Source: Dasyornis broadbenti
Lineage: Eukaryota > Chordata > Aves > Passeriformes > Dasyornithidae
Direction of reading: 5' to 3'
Length of the DNA: 64,000 bases
NCBI GenBank assembly: GCA_013397935.1
Contig: VZRN01001146.1
Location: 1,664,203-1,728,202 of the forward strand
This document shows, in pieces, positions 25,681-41,200 of the stretch; within the stretch, counting starts at the first letter, position 1, and each line of letters begins with the position of its first letter. Below the pieces are notes generated by a model. It searched no databases and was not told the DNA's origin. It saw only the letters and a program-made list of their open reading frames with translations. The translations under genes were made by a program, and so were the position numbers.

Positions 25681-26828
25681 TAATGTTTCTTAAAGGCAAT
25701 TTTGGAGTCTGCATTATCTCTTGTTACTGTCATTTTAGAACATCTGGGGGGTGTAAGGTTGTTTTTTCTTCCTTACAAAGGACCTCAATGTGTCTTAAAA
25801 CAGCCTCAAAGATTTTTACAAACATTATTGCTAATGATATGTACATCATTTTATACCAATACACATCAAAATAATCCTCAGAAGAGAGAATTGTAATCCT
25901 CATCTCTTGTGTGGGAAAGATGGGACTTGGAGCTATGATCTGTCTGAGGCTCGGGAAAACCAAGAGAGGTTTTCCACCTGCTGCTGTGTATCCAAACATG
26001 CTCAGCCAGGGCTCTGGAACAGCTTCTTATTTCTCAGTCATGGACTAATTGAAACAACATACAAGAGGAAAATCCAAATTCAACCCATGTGCAGGTGTGC
26101 AGACAGCTTGCACATGCTGCACTAGGCGGGAATTTAGCCCTAGTTTGACTGTTGGTAAAAACACAGTTCAAATTCAGAAATACTTATTTGCCTCCTCTTT
26201 GGATGATTTTTCTTACCTTTCAGTAAGGGGATTAGTAGCTATGCCAGATTTTTTGGGGGTTCTTTTTATTGTGGTGTTGAAGCTGCTTGTGTAGTCACGT
26301 TATGTGAGCAGCTCAGGGCTGCTCTAAGAGCCACAGCTGCCTCTAACCCAGGGGATTATTGTTTAGTCACACAAAGTCCGAATTGGTGTGCACAAAAATG
26401 TGTTTGTGTCTGCTGCAAAACAAGGCACCCAGGACAGGAGTCCAAGCAGGAGCAACCAGGTTATAGTACAGGAAGAAATCCCTGGTTAGAACAGAACTAT
26501 AACACAGCCTGGAGGTGCTTTTGGTAACATTTTTGACCTTCATCTAATTGGATCCAAACAGTGAAGTCTGTGTGGATTCTTCAGAAGAGTTTTTAACAAT
26601 CCTTCTCTTAAGGTTTACCAAGGTAGGAAAAGAAAATGGTAAAAGAAGCACCCACACACCAAAGCCTTGGTTTCTTTGTGCTCTGCCATCATTACCTGTA
26701 GGTATGATTAACGTGATGTCCTTGGTGCTTCACAGTGTCAGTGTGAAGGCAGGCTTAGACAAAATGACTCTTCAGATATTTCAGTTATGAAAACTAGCAA
26801 ATATCAGCTTACTTCAACCACAAAATAA

Positions 26829-26870
26829 TTTTTTTTATTATTTTATTTTTTGTTTGTTTGTTTGTTTTTG
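26829..26870. repeat. T-rich / (TTTG)n simple repeat
   Basis: A T-rich tract with ATT interruptions runs into five TTTG/TTTT units. It is a low-complexity microsatellite with no coding potential. Confidence 0.85.
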
Positions 26871-29191
26871 AGGACAGAAAGGTAGCTGGTAACTAAAGTG
26901 TCCAGAAACAGGATTAGCAGCCTCTAACCTCCAGGGCCAGGGCCTGTTTGAGCTCCCCAGCTGCTGGCAGATGGCTCTGTGCCAGCCAGACACAGCAAGT
27001 GTCTCTCCACCTTCAACAACAAATGATTCTCCCCCAGAGCCAGTGCAGTTCTACCACTTGCTGCTGTGGATTAATGCAGAGGGAGAGTAAATGGGGCCTG
27101 GTGGTCCAGCAGATGGAGGCAGAAGGCCCAGAGTGATAAACTGCACTTGCAGCACGGGAGTAATTCAGTCACCCTAATCAGGCTCTGTGGATGCAGGGTT
27201 ATCCATGCTCAGCACCATCTCCTCAGCCTGAAGTCCACAGAAAGATTATTTACAGTGAATAATACTTCCAAGTTGTTCGTGTTTACAGAGTTCCATCTGA
27301 TAGAGCTCAGTGCATTACCAGCCTCCGACTTTCCAGATCTTGAATTTCCTGGCTGGTGAACTATTAAAATGCAGATTAACTAAACTTCAAACAGATTTAT
27401 TGCAGATGGCTCCTGCAAAATCCTTTTGGATTACCTGCCTCCGGACATCATTTCCTAGTCTGTAGGGGTTCATTAAGGACAGATTTAAATGAGTTAGCTG
27501 GGAAAAGGCCAGCAGGAAGAGTATGTTGAAAATTATTCATATTATTATGCTTGATCTAGTGATATAGATTTACCTTTTAGGAATTTTTTAAGTTTCTCAT
27601 TTGCAGTAATGAATAAGACACGCAAGCACGCATGCCTCGTGGATCATGGCGTTGTTTTGGAGTGCATTTCGTAACCTCTGAGTTATTTGTGGCAAAGAAA
27701 GTCACCCACGCTGAGAGTGCAAAGAGAAAAGACAACAGCCGCAGTGCATGGCCCTCGCAGTTCTCAGCTGCAGCAACTCGATTTCCCTCTGAGCAGAGCC
27801 TTGAGATTCCAAACATAGCCATGAAGCATTTTGCTTTGTTTCTGTCATCTAACCCATTTCAAAATAAAATTAGCCTGGGGGTTATAAAAACAAAAATAGC
27901 GATGTTTAGACTTACATGATTCACTAATTGTGCTGCCATTTGGTTCTTACAAATTGGCTCCAAAGCTCTGAAGTTTTTTATTTTTTTGGAGATGTAGTTA
28001 ATTTAAATTTATGCAGGAGCACTGTAATGACTTCTCCTTCAGACTATGAGGGGTTTTTAATCACTTTCAACATTTAGCCCCTGATTGGGCAAAGCACTTA
28101 AATCTCAGCTCCAACTCCTCACTGAATCGGGACTGAGGACTAAATGCTGAATTCTCAGTTGCCTCAGGTTTTTAAAGAAAATGCAAGTGCAGCCTTGTAA
28201 GCGGGCATCATTTTGAAGGTATTTAGCAGATGGGCACTAAATTGGGCTGCTGGCTGTGTCTGGCAGTACCATTGGAGCAGCAGAAGCTGGGGTCTCTCTT
28301 GATCTCAGGTACCTCCCTGCTTGTGCCACTTAAATGGCACAGTCTTGCCTCTAGATTTTATTCTCTACTTGCACAGGCTAAATATAGTTCTCCTCAGTTG
28401 TTTGAAACCACTTTCCACTTCAGATCTCTGAATGTCTTATTCATTATTGCAAATGAAAAACTTGAGAGTAGTTTGATAGTGTCAAGCACACAGTCCAAAT
28501 AGTCCTTGTAGCATCCTGATCCAATTCACTTCGACTTTGGTGGGCACAGAAAACATTCTGAGAGTTCCATCTATTTCCAAGCTGAAGAAGCAGCGTGTTG
28601 CATTGACAAGGACTTGCCAGAAAAAGCTGCCAAGCACTGAGAAGTGTTCAGCCCTTGGACTGACTTCTGTATGAGCTGGCTATAGTCTGACAGATACAGT
28701 TCAGATATTGAACCCCGGTCTTCAGTGATGAAAATTCACCGTGTTGAAGAGTGACAGCAGCTTGTTCTTCTGCCTAGTGCTGACCCTCACACCTGCTTCA
28801 GCAGTTTTGTATTCAGCCTCTGTGTGCTTGAAACCAAATTTCCTACCATGTTTCCCTCTAAAACGTGCTCCTTCGCTGCTGCAAACAGATGTTTTTGCAG
28901 CTACACTTGTGCAGGTTAACAACCACAGTAGTAAAGTGCATGTGGATTTTAGAGTTTATCCCCTTGAGCCTTCATAAATGCTCTTTTCAGGCTCTAATGG
29001 CATTGCTGATGTGTGTGTGCAGGTGTCAGTTGTGTTGAAGTATACTTGCAGGCATTCATGGCCGCACAGGATTGATGAACATGGCAACTGGGGGTTGTAT
29101 AGCAGGTGCTGAAAAACCACCCTTTTTTTCTTTCAGCTTTTAGTTTTCTAGAGCTCTTTAGCTGACTGTAGGATTGTATTACAAACACAGC

Positions 29192-29261
29192 TTTTTTTTT
29201 TTTTTTNCTTTAATCTCTAATGGATTTTACCTCACCATCCAACCAAAAAAAAAAAAAAAAA
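29192..29261. repeat. Poly(T) and poly(A) tracts flanking an N
   Basis: Fifteen T bases are followed by one undetermined base at 29207, a 37-base spacer, and 17 A bases at 29245-29261. The two tracts are complementary and could base-pair across the spacer. They also make base calls here unreliable. Confidence 0.85.
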
Positions 29262-32200
29262 GTTTCATTAGAGGTATTTTCATTAATGTATCTTTAATCC
29301 CAAATGCCTGCAAATAGGAGTTCTTTGCCAAATTCTAACTGGTAAACAGCATGAATGCTTCATAGGCTTCTGTAGCCACTTTCAAAAGATGCTGCCAAAG
29401 CACATAATGCATCAAATTTTGCACTGGAAAAGGAAAATCAATCAGGTCAGATACTGTTTCAGCCTGAAGCTTGTTTGGATGTTTGCTTGTTTTCTGAAAA
29501 GGTTGGGAGCCATTTCCTCTGCCGGTTTGGGAAAACTTGCAGGACTGATCCCTGCTCTAATGGTTACGTGACCCCTGGAGGATATCTGTTCTTTTACTTT
29601 CAGTGAATGAAGAACAGTAGATATATAAATGTGAGTAGGAATCGACAAGGGCTGCTAATCAGAGTTAAATCTGGTAACTTGGTCTGGTTGTGTAATGGGT
29701 TGAGTTAATTTTGCTGTCCCTGGAAAAAAAAAAAAGGTAGGCATGAAGGGGAGTTTTCCTGGATAGCAGTTCATGACAGAAAATGCAAAATTCTTCAGAA
29801 AAGCCTGACCCTTGCTTCTGAAGCTTTATTGAAATCATGTCGACATCTTTTATAAGAAAATGCCTTTTTCTAGAGAGCCATTCAGAGGATCTGAAGCATA
29901 TTGTGCACTCACGTTCCAGGTTCTCTAACCTTCTGCAGTAATTGGCAGCTAGCCTGCTTCAAGATAAAATTGATAAAGCAGAGAAAGTCTCCCATATGCT
30001 GCCCTTTTAGGGAAAGTCTTCTCATTACTGGAAAGCAGGAGCACAGTGATGGTAAAATACTGTAGGGATCATTTATCAATCACACTATCAGCAAAGCTGC
30101 AGAAACACAGAACTAGAGAAATTAGACAGGGAAAAGCTCTATTTCTTTCATCTTCATCTCCCTATTTTCACCAACACAAAAAAATTCTGGTGCTTTGTGT
30201 CTCTTAGTTTCCAAATTTCAATTCAATGAAGTTATGCCACCATTTCCCTCATTTTTAGCAGTTGTCATAACCAAGAAACGTCTTTGTTTCTTGTCCTTTT
30301 TCTGGTGCTATCATGTCTAGTGATAAACCTTACTTGGTAGCCTGAATAATTCATACTGAAATGTACCTGCTGTCCCTGGGGTGGTTTTGACCAAACTATA
30401 TTCATTTTACCTTGTGTTGTTTACCCACTTTTTAATCTTTTCCGAACACTCTCCCTTTGAGCATCTTATCATTTTTGCTTCTCTTTTGTGAGCTTACTCC
30501 CATTTGTTTTTCCTTTGTATTCCAGATAAGAAAGACACACTGTGACACCTGTGTTGTTTAGCACCTTTCAGATGCTAAACAAGTGCTGAGCTCATCTGCA
30601 GAAGGATCACTTTTGGCTGCTCTATGGCAATGCAAACCTGTGATGGACTTAACTGGGGTAGAAGTGGAGAAATCTTTGGCATTGTTATCCCATCTTCTCC
30701 CATTTCTCCCCAGCTTTAGCAGGCTTCATGTTTTTCTGAAGCTAATCTTTCTTCATCGTGTTTTTATACTCCCTGCCTCTATTTTATTGCTGCTGTGCTC
30801 ACAAACCCCTTTCCTTTTTAGTCTCATTGGTTAACTCAACTGATCTTCTTCCCCGTTATTTGTCAGGGTTTCAAATGAGGCGCCGATCCTATTTTTTGTG
30901 ATGTTCCCTTCAATATCAACATGGTCCCCAAAATCAAGAGCTCATTTGCTGTGAACTTACGAAATCTTCAGGTCATGAAGGACCTGTCTGATGAAAGAAG
31001 CAGACCATCATAAGCAAGGACCAAAATTCGATAAACAGCATTCAGTAATCTCAAACAAATACAACTGTCAGCTCTGCGTTGATGAATCACAGACGTGTTC
31101 CCAGCTTCTTGATTTCTCCTTCCTGACTCTCAGCACTCTAATTATTGGGAGAGTGAGAAGGTTATTACTTTATCCTTCTAGCTTCCTTCTGTTCCTAACA
31201 AAAATATGAATACATTCCCAGTCTTCTAATATTTCTTTTGTTTTGGATTATTCTTCTCACTAAATAGTTGCAGTATTCTTTCCATTTAATGAAATGGTTT
31301 CAGCTTTCTCTCCTGTTTAATGAGTTGGAAAATTAGCATTGAATGAGAATAGTCCATGGCTTTGGTCTGTAGTTTAGGAAATCTGTGAGAAGGAAAGGAA
31401 ACACTTGCAAAGGCTGTCTGCAGACTCAGGAATGGTCTTCATTTTGCTTTTTAAAACTTTATTTAGAGCACATGTAAAGAGCTTAGTAAATGAAAACAGA
31501 GTCAGTTCAGCAGAAGGCAATGCTGTTCAAATGCTAGAGCTTTTCCCCCCAGACTGTTATTTTCCAAAACCTAGCTTCCATCAGGTGATTTATATCTGTT
31601 CCTCAAATTTACTTGATTTTTTCCTTGAATGTACCAACATTTATGGTTAACAATGTATAAGATCTCAGAGGGGTTTATTTTACTTATTTAACCACGCATA
31701 GACCTCTGCATTCTGGCTTTTTTGTTGCTCCTAATATGGTGCTCAAATGACAGTATTAGATGGCCATTAGAGCTGTATTGTGTCATCCTAATGGATGCGA
31801 TTGTGATTTTCTAATCTGCAGTGGTGTCTAAAGGTCATTGCAGCAGCCCAGCTCCACAGCACCGTAAGAAGCTGTGTTTTATGGATAAGTCCATTCCATG
31901 GAGTCACACATGTGGGATGAACAGGCAGCACAAGGAGGCTTTATCAGCGTTCAGCCCCCAAGGGTTGTGCACAACACAGGAAAATCCAATTAGAGCCGCG
32001 GGGAGTTTTTCAATCTCTTAATCGGCATTGCAGCACTGCAGATGGATATTATTGCCCACTACTTAAACTTTATTACTCCATTTTTCTGTCTGTAGCCCTT
32101 CTCCCCGCCAACCCACCTTGAAGAGACGGCAGGCACAGCCATATAAAACTTTTTATGACCTTGGCATCTGCACTGTTTTGTCGCATGAAAGAAAAGTACA

Positions 32201-35200
32201 ACTGTGGCAGCACAGAGGAGCCCGGCAGGGATTCAAGCTGGTCTCACCAGTGCAGTTTGCTCTGCCTCCCAGTCTTGAGAGCCCCACCGGCCCTTCGTGC
32301 CAGAATTTGCTGGACCAACCCTTTTTGAGGCTAATTTTTTCCAAAGGGGAGGCTGGATGGTCTAGGATGAGGGAGCAGGTGCTGGCTGCATCCTGGTTTG
32401 CACGGAGGTACAGATTCATTGTGTGACCTTGCATTGAGTCACTTGACTTCCACTGTTTCAGTTGTGCTATAAAATTGACTAAATGCAGGACTTAAACCAG
32501 GCACTGCATCCTGGGTAAATAATAGACTCAGGGAAAACATATAGGAGGAGGGGATTATGTTTTTGTATCTTAAAATACCTTTCCTGACAGAGAGGGTGGG
32601 TTTGCTATGGATGAATAATCCGTTAGCATAAATTACTGTTATTTTCAGTGGTGGCTTACCAGGTATATGTATCAAAGAGTGATACAGTCTGCTTGATTTT
32701 ATGGTACATTAACTTTGCCAGAATGCATTTATTATATTTAAAACCTGCTAGGTACCTGCAGTGGGAACAAAGATTGCGTAATTATTTTTTCTTTAGCTTG
32801 TGGGAAACCAAATGCTTTGAATACAAAAGATTCTAGGGGTGAAAAGTTCATTCAGTTCGCCCCTCCATAGGGAGAGTATAGACAAAAGTAATCTGATTAC
32901 TAATTTGAAAACAGATGAAAGGAACCAATATAGTGATGAAATAACTGCTACTTCCATTTCTGCCCTTTGTGTTATTGGAAACAGTAAATAGATGCAATAA
33001 CTGAGCTGTGAAGAAAATTTGTCATTATTTTATAATAAGCATCTTCCCCAATCAATTAATCACTTGGTAATAAATAGCTTCAGCTTGGATTTTAAAACCT
33101 GTATGAAAGATTTTGTTGCAACAGCGACAAACAGTAGGAAATGTCCTGATGTGCAGTCCCTGTTTTAAATGAGGAATGCAGAGTCTATGAAATTAATGGA
33201 AACATCTTCATTAAGTTCACTGGCTTTGCTGCTTCAGAAAACAATCATTTATTCTGGAAAGCATTGCAAAATCCTCATGAGCAAATTCATAGGTAAGAAT
33301 TCCCATTTTGCATGGCTTTTCCATACAGGTCTTGGATGTGTTCTTTCTTTCACCCCAGCTCGGTTACTTTATTATTTGATTTCTTCTCATTTCTATAAAA
33401 ACTGTGCCTCCTCATTCTCGCTGGTTTGTACACTCACTGTATTTGGTCAGTGCCTGCGCTGTGTGGGGAGCGAGTGTCTGTGTGGACACCGGGCTGTGCA
33501 GAAGGTTCTCCGATCTTTATTTGTCAACAATGAAACTCATCGATCCTGATTTATATAAGTACGTATATTACAAAAAGAAAAATAAACTCTACACCACTAC
33601 ATTTTGAAAGCAGAGAACGCTTTCCCAGTTCCACAACTCCTCCTGTGCTTTGAACAGGAGAAGGGTTTCAAATTGTACATATTGAAAATCTAAGAAGCCT
33701 GGAGGTCCCAAGCAATAGCAAGTTTTTGCCTGTCCAGCTGTAGCATTTTTTGAGTCAACAGGTTTTTTAGTACAGAGACCCTTTTGCCCATTTTCTTTAT
33801 CTGTCTTGGCATAGTTCTGGAGAGAGGGACAAAGGTAGAAGGAAGCATAAACTCTCCTACATGGCCTGTTCCCAGCAGCTATCAGGCAGTGATTTACAGC
33901 ATTAAGGTAAATATTTTTCATAGCTTGCACAGCAGTGGTTGTGTTTAGCCACTTTTAGTGTGAGATATAACACATTGTCGACTGTGATGAATACATACTG
34001 GGAAACAATGGCTGGGGCAGTGCACAGCAGTATTTAAAAATGTTTTAGAATGAAGCAGAAAATACAGAATTGAAAAAGTATTGAGAGGACTGGTGAAAAA
34101 ATCAGTTCAAGGTTAGATTAGATCCAGTTTTACGTGGGCTTTCATAGCTGGACGCTGACTTACTGACAGCAGAGGGGAGCACAGTATTCCAGCCACTGAA
34201 ATGCTTTTAAGTGTCTTCCATAATGCTGTTAGTCTTCCAGACTTTCAGCAAATAATTGGAATTTTGAGAAGGAGAAGAAAGAAGGATACAGCAGAAGTTC
34301 TAATTTCCATCATGGAAAGAAATACATTGTCCTAAAACTACTGAGACTAGTTATAAATATTTAGGAATTACTCTATTTCTTTTTTTAAAATCACATGATT
34401 TTTCCATTAGAATTAGCAACATTATTAATATTTTCCTTGCATTTGACTGATAGATCATTGAAAAGCAAAAACCACGTGGTAGCTTTTGTTCTGATGGAGG
34501 AAAACAGCCATGATACACAAAATAACACTAAATGAAACCTCTAGTCATTGAGCCACTCCCTTTCTGCAGCCTGCAGTCAACCCGTCACTGCTGTCTCCAG
34601 AAGTTAACAAATGAAAAGAGGTGAACTTTCCTTCTCCAGTAGCTCTCTTCTGAGTAAAGAACAAGAACACAAGTACTTTAACTGTCAGGTGATGTTCTAC
34701 ACCGGTGACTACAAATATAAAGTTGTGCACATGTTATGTCAGAAGCTGGGAAATCATATAAAGATTAATCAAGCCAGCACATCAACTCATTGTATCCCAC
34801 TGATCCTCCACTGAAAACAGCTGGTATTTTGCTAGAAGTACTCTGCCAGAAATGGGACGTGATTCAATATTGCAGCGTCAGAGATGCCTTTGTTAACTGC
34901 AGCAATCCTCAAAGTCAGCAGAATTACTGTTGAGTATAAATACATTTTCTGACAAATCTCAAGCAGACCAAGAATGCAATCTCTTGCAATCAGCAGATGC
35001 ATTTTACATTCAGAAACTTCGTCAGGATGTTGCCTGAGATTGATGGTAATTACTGATGTGTCATTTGGGGTGTGTTGTTGAGCAAAGTCCATTAAAACTC
35101 AATTTGTTTCATCAGTTAGCACCCAGCTTACATTGTGCAGTACATTCAAAGAGCATTCACACTGGAATCGTAAAGGTGGGTATGTGGTTGGAAAAAAAAC

Positions 35201-38200
35201 CTTCAAAATGCAATGGCACAATAATTCTGTGTTTCATGGCTAAGGTCCACCAGATCCTATTTCTGGCCTTGTAATTCAGAGCCAGGTTCAGCTCCCTCTT
35301 CCACCACAGCTTTCCTCTATAATCTTGGCCTGGTACTCCCTTCTTTGTGCTATCTCCTTGCTCCTGACAATTGAGTATTGTTATTAACTTATTCAAAGTG
35401 AGGATAAAAACCTAACATTCTGTAAACCATCCTGATTCCCAGAGTAATTCAGGGCAACGTATAAATGTCACAGAAAAAAAGAAACATAGACCGTTTGTAA
35501 TAGACCATTTCTATTTTGTTCCCTCAACCTTCTCCCTTAGGGAGCAGATCACGACCAAAATCAAAGAAGACCTGGGGACTTGGGCTTGCTTATGTGCCAT
35601 ATGGAAATGTCTGACTTAGAGGAGGGAGAGGTGGCAGGTGTTGTGCAAGGAGCAGCTCCAGGAGAACACAGTGTCCTCTATCTGGCTACTGCAGGATTTT
35701 TGAATCTTTTTTTCCTGAGATTATGATGCTGCAACAGCACTGGCAGAAATCTGCTCCTCTTAGTCTACAGAAAAGCTGTGAATTGAATTGGTTTAATAAA
35801 CTCTCTTTTAATGTTATTTCCTCTTCCCAGCTTTTCTCTTCCACATGTTGATTCATTTCCTTTGCACAAACCCTAAGAGCACTCTTTGTTACCTCTTTAA
35901 CACAGCTAAGCCCAGGACTGTGATGAGGTTTTAAGGCATTTACAATAATAAACATCTAAAATCACCTGTTAATACTCACTGTCTGCAGTCTTTATTTTCA
36001 GATGAGGTGCTCTTTAGTCCTATGAGTTCATACCTCCTGCCTCCAATTGATGGACATGAATGAGGTTTCCTGTCATAGTTCTGCTTTCCATAGCTAATGA
36101 CATTTCTTGGATGGGAGTGAAATATTTTCCCATTGTCAATAACACAGATAGCATTATGCTGTCCATGCAAAAATACTGGATTTAGTGACAGGCTTTGCAT
36201 ACATAACAAAATCCCTTGAAGGCCCAAATTCTGTGACTTTTCTCCCCTTGAGCATCTCTTCCTGTGCAATTAAGGAGGCTGTTTTCAGTTACTTAAGAGA
36301 AAGAAGTGGAGAATAGAGCCCTAAGAAATGAACATTAGTTATCCCAAAAGGGACCTAGTGAGAATTGAAGCTTAAAAGGGTCTACACAGTTTAATTCATG
36401 TACCATCTGTTTTTGGGAAAATTAGCACAGATTAGATTTTCCAACTCATCTGAGGCTAAGAAAGTGCCTTTAGAACCTGTAGTATTTGCTTAAGTATTAA
36501 AAACAAATTAGCACCATTTTACTTACCGTGTGAATCCTGTGCACATGAGCTCCCTTTGGAGAGCGCTGTAAGAATTGTAACAGCAGAACAGCAAAGTGAT
36601 GCCTCTCAGCCAGCCACTCCTTGCCATAACGTTTCGTAGCTGCTTTATGGTAATACTTGACATTCTTGTGCTCTTCTGGGCACTGTTTTGTTAGATGTGA
36701 CCATTTTGTATAAATGCAGTTATTGCTCAGGGCTGAGAATCTGCTCCCTGCGACCTCTGACTGGTGCTCCTGCTCTCACTTTGACTGTAAGTGGGTGTTG
36801 TAGGCTTAAAGACATTTAATTTAATGCAAAAGTAGCAGAAGAATGTAACCCTCGCACTCAAAGGCTGTGTAATTGTATCGCATCAAAGTATTACATTATA
36901 ATTACGGGATAGCTTTCAAAAAAGAAAAATAAAAGTTATATTTTAAAATACATGACAGAAAGATAAAATAATTTAGGTTTTCTTGCTTTAGTTTTCCAGA
37001 TTTCTGTGTTCTGATGGCAAAAAGGTGGAACGGGCCCTGCTGAATGAGGCTGTTGTGATACTCTCCACGCAGGCAATAGCGAACACCAGGCTTCCTGCTG
37101 TGGACCAAATATAGGGGCACTAAATGCAAAGTTAGCATCTTTAAAAGTGTATTTACCTCAGCTGGACTCCGTTTTTCTTTCACACTATTTGTTGCAGAAA
37201 TCTTTAAATGTAGGGAAGTCTCAGTTATTGGGAGCTGGATGGCATATGTACACACATTTTTCTTGTCAAAGCTTTCCAGGCTCTTGCTTCAGCTTCCAGT
37301 CACCTCACATACTTAATTCTATGAAACATCAATTATTTTATGCTACCTATTAAGTATTACTTAGTTGAGACACTTTGTTAATGCTGTAGCTATGAATGTA
37401 GTTACTAATGTGATGCTTTTATATATCTCGAAGGATTAAAGGCCTGGAATTACACCCTTGGTTTGAACTGGCAAGTTTGACTAGACTTGACTAGAATTAG
37501 ATTGAGCAGAGCAGTGAGCCTGGTCCATCATTTTCAGATGGAGCAGGGGTAATGCACACGATGCTCATTGCAGAGTGGAATGAGAGGTACTTTTTCCTAA
37601 TACCGCAAATTCAAGGTATTTTAGCTTTGCTTTTGTGGTATCAAGGTGCCAACTGGAAAGTGAAACTCAGAGTACTACAAGGCTGGTTCTTCTGGTGCTC
37701 TGGAAGCCCACTGTGAATTAATCGGCGATTTTTCACAGACGACATCTAATCTATAAGTATAAATTACTTTTCACTCCTATTATGCCTTAATTGAAGTGCA
37801 CCAATGTGAAACTGCAATAGATGGAGCTTCAGTAATTCTAGCCTCAATTAACTTTGTGTGGATTTGAGTCTTTTTTTCCTTCCTTTCCCTTGGACTAAGG
37901 ACAATTCTTTGACGTCTTGTATTTATTTAAATTATTGCTAGAAAAGTTCGGGGATATGCATGTGATGAGGCATTCTAAAAGACCATTCTGAAGAGATAGG
38001 CAGGAGTTGTGTGTATGATTTATAAATTAATGCATATCTTTTATGTCCTACTGTTTTGTTTAACAGCTGTACCATCAGCAGTAGCCAAATCCCTCAGGAT
38101 TCTGCTGGGGAGGAATAGTTTAATAGCAATCATTTTTTTGGGTAAATGGCAGTTCCCATCTCTGTGACAGCCACCCTCATCCCATCCTTGACTTTTCTTC

Positions 38201-41200
38201 AGCTCCCTGCCTTTAAGACACAAAAATGTGTAAAATCACAGTGAAGAAATAAAACACCTTGCAGTCTGGAACAGGAAATTCAGACACAGCAGAATGCAAA
38301 AATTGTACCAGGAGAGGCAGGATGCCGTACAGGAAGAGAACGGGCATATGGTGATGCAGTTAATTCTTAAGTTACTTCACACTTTACCAGAACTGATATA
38401 TATTTACCAGAAAATTAGATTTGATGCCTCTATCTGGGCATATATGCTCTTACAAATGTTTCTGGCGTTCAGTTAATAGCAATGAAAACTGCATAAGAAC
38501 GCCACTAGCACAAGCCTGTGGATTAAAATAGTTGTTTACAACACATTTTTGTTACAGACCTCTCCAAGTTTTCCCTCGTGGCTCAGGTGGTCAAAAAAAG
38601 GATGTTTGTGTTTGCTTTTAATTGGTTGTGCTCTTCTGAGTGATCTTTTGCCACTGATAAATAGCGCACAGACTTTGAGAGGCCAACAGATAGAAGTGGA
38701 AAACCTGCTGCATTTCTTAGCTCTCTCACTGTTGGCCAAGTCCTTTTCTCTGAGTAAGAATACATTCAGCCTCCTGATCACTGTGGTACTGCTGATGAAA
38801 CAGGATTAAGCTTTGCAAAAAGAGGAGGGAAGAGGAAAGGCAGAGGAAGAGAGAAAGAAGAAAGACAGAAAAGTTTTATTTCTCAGGCTTTCTCAAAACT
38901 TATTTAAATTCCCAGTACTGTCTTCACTGAGCAGGCTACACAAGTCAGATCTTGATTATTTAAGTCTCATGTGTTGTTTAATTCACACAAGGCAGGCTTT
39001 TGTGATGGTCTGGTCTGACCTCTGCCTGTATTCTACCGTCCATAAAACTTTCCTGAATCGAATCTTATCTGAAAAGTGATATATTCAGAAGGCCTCCAGT
39101 TGTGATTTAAGAATGCAAGGAATGACATAGTGAATGGAGCTCTTCATAAATTGGTCCAATGGTTAATTTTTTCTATTTATTTTCAAATAAGGAGATTTGA
39201 GTTCGCAGTAAATTGGCACTATAATTTCTGTGTTCTGATTGAAAGATTGCACTTCCAAATAGCTGCTACGCTTCTAACTGGTGATTTGCATAGGCAGTTT
39301 TACATGAAGACTTCCAACTTCCTTTTCATCAGCTCATAGACTACATATTAGCATTGATTGGACCCTCTCTACAAATCTCAATACTGGGAAGAAATATCAA
39401 AAATTATGGCACTGTCCCTCTCAATGGAACTTTTAATTAGGATTTTTTATTATTATTATTTCTAAAGTGTGAATTTTCCCTTCTAGTGAAATTGAACCCA
39501 TCCTTTCTCTCATTTACCACATAGTGAAAATTCTGACAAACTTCATGTTATTATTGGGGGGGAGGGAAAAAAAAAAAGCATTAATATGCAGCCAGAGTGA
39601 CCATTATAAAATAAAGATGATTTCCAGTCTAAGGTCAGAAAAATTGTTCTCTGGCATGTAGTAATCAATTAAAATATATTAACGAAAAGATGTGACTGCA
39701 TGTAGTTCTAAGTAGCTGCACATATTACACAGCTTATTATACAGCAAAAATGTCTCTGATATATTGGGTAGAAAGATCTTCAAGTCCCATCTGGGCTATC
39801 TTCAGATAATGAACTCATTTTGCCCAAATCTTGAATGAAAATGGAAAGCAGAGTTTTATGGGGTCAGTTTTGATCTTTAAAGCCTTGCACATTAAGAACA
39901 TTGATATTTGTTAACTCCGCTCTATAAAATCTCTTTTGGGTTTGTAGCTGCTGCCTTGAGTTGTATCATCTAAAGTTAAAAGCCATGGAATATGACATGA
40001 AAGGCCAGCATATCTTAATGCCTGGTTGCTGAGCCTGCTACTGAAGATGGGGGTGCTGAGAGACCATGCTAAAGGGCGGCTATTTGGTGCAATGTGCTGT
40101 GGGCGGCTTAATTTTGCATATTGCACTACTTGAAGTAAGTAGGACTGGAACAGCTGTGCACTCAATCCTGGTGAAGATAAGAATCTCTCCCTCGGGGCAT
40201 CGCTTTCTTCTGCCAAGTAGGACAGTCAAGTGTTGGATTTGGCTGTGGACTTTTCTCTCACGAAGACTTTTCTTATCGCTTGGGCTTTGCCTGAGTATTT
40301 TGAAAGGTTCAGTCTGTGCTTGGTTTTTATTATTCCACGCATTATCCTGTAAGATTTTGTTTTGCCCATGCTGTCCTTTAGAGATGATTTTATTTATGTT
40401 TTTGTTGAAGCTCTCAGACGGTGTTTCATAAGAGCACTGCTGGTGGATTACTTAGTAACCTAATGTTGTTGATTTCCTGTGAAAACTTTGTATGCAACTT
40501 ATAAATACTTTAAAATAAAACTCGAGTTGTCCTAGAGCATGACTCAGCCATGTACTAATAACTATGATTTTTACCTTGCGCAAGGCATTTAAGCAGATGT
40601 TCTCTGCTGGCAGCAGAATTTCTTGTTTTTTCAAAAATGAGAATATTCATACATATCTGCTATTTTCTGTAGCAAACCCCGTCTTTTTTCTTGTATTTAT
40701 CAAAGAAGAAGAGGAGATATTTAAATCAAAGGTACTCCAGCTGCCTTTTGTGTCCACCCGTGCTGTAATGTCATTCATCAGTTCTTTAGGCTCACTTCTC
40801 CTTTCTGATATGTGTAAGCACATATCACTTAAAATCTTGTAAAATTAGTATCTGCAGCTGTATTTCTGAAACTGGACTCGCCTCCTCCTCTTCTTTTTTC
40901 CTTTCACAGCGTATCCAGAAATCGGTATTAAAGATCACGTCTAGTGGACTGGCCCTATTGCTTACAGAGCTCTCAAAGTGTCTCAGATTGTTATCAGACT
41001 TTCATTTGACTTCAGAAAAGATCATCTATAATAAGTTCCTATGGAGCTGATCTCTTGTGTGATCATCTGGGCTGTGTTGTACTCAGGGCTGGCAAGCAGA
41101 GAGCCCTTTTCATCGTATTCCCTTTGTCGAAGCCTGCCCCACACCACGACCCCTGTGCGGCCATGGGATTGTCACAGGGACGGGGCTGACACATCAGGAT

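Noticed and set aside
33169..33549. 126-codon + strand frame with hydrophobic stretches
   Set aside because: No recognisable domain, no splice-site context, and the hydrophobicity follows from T-rich DNA.
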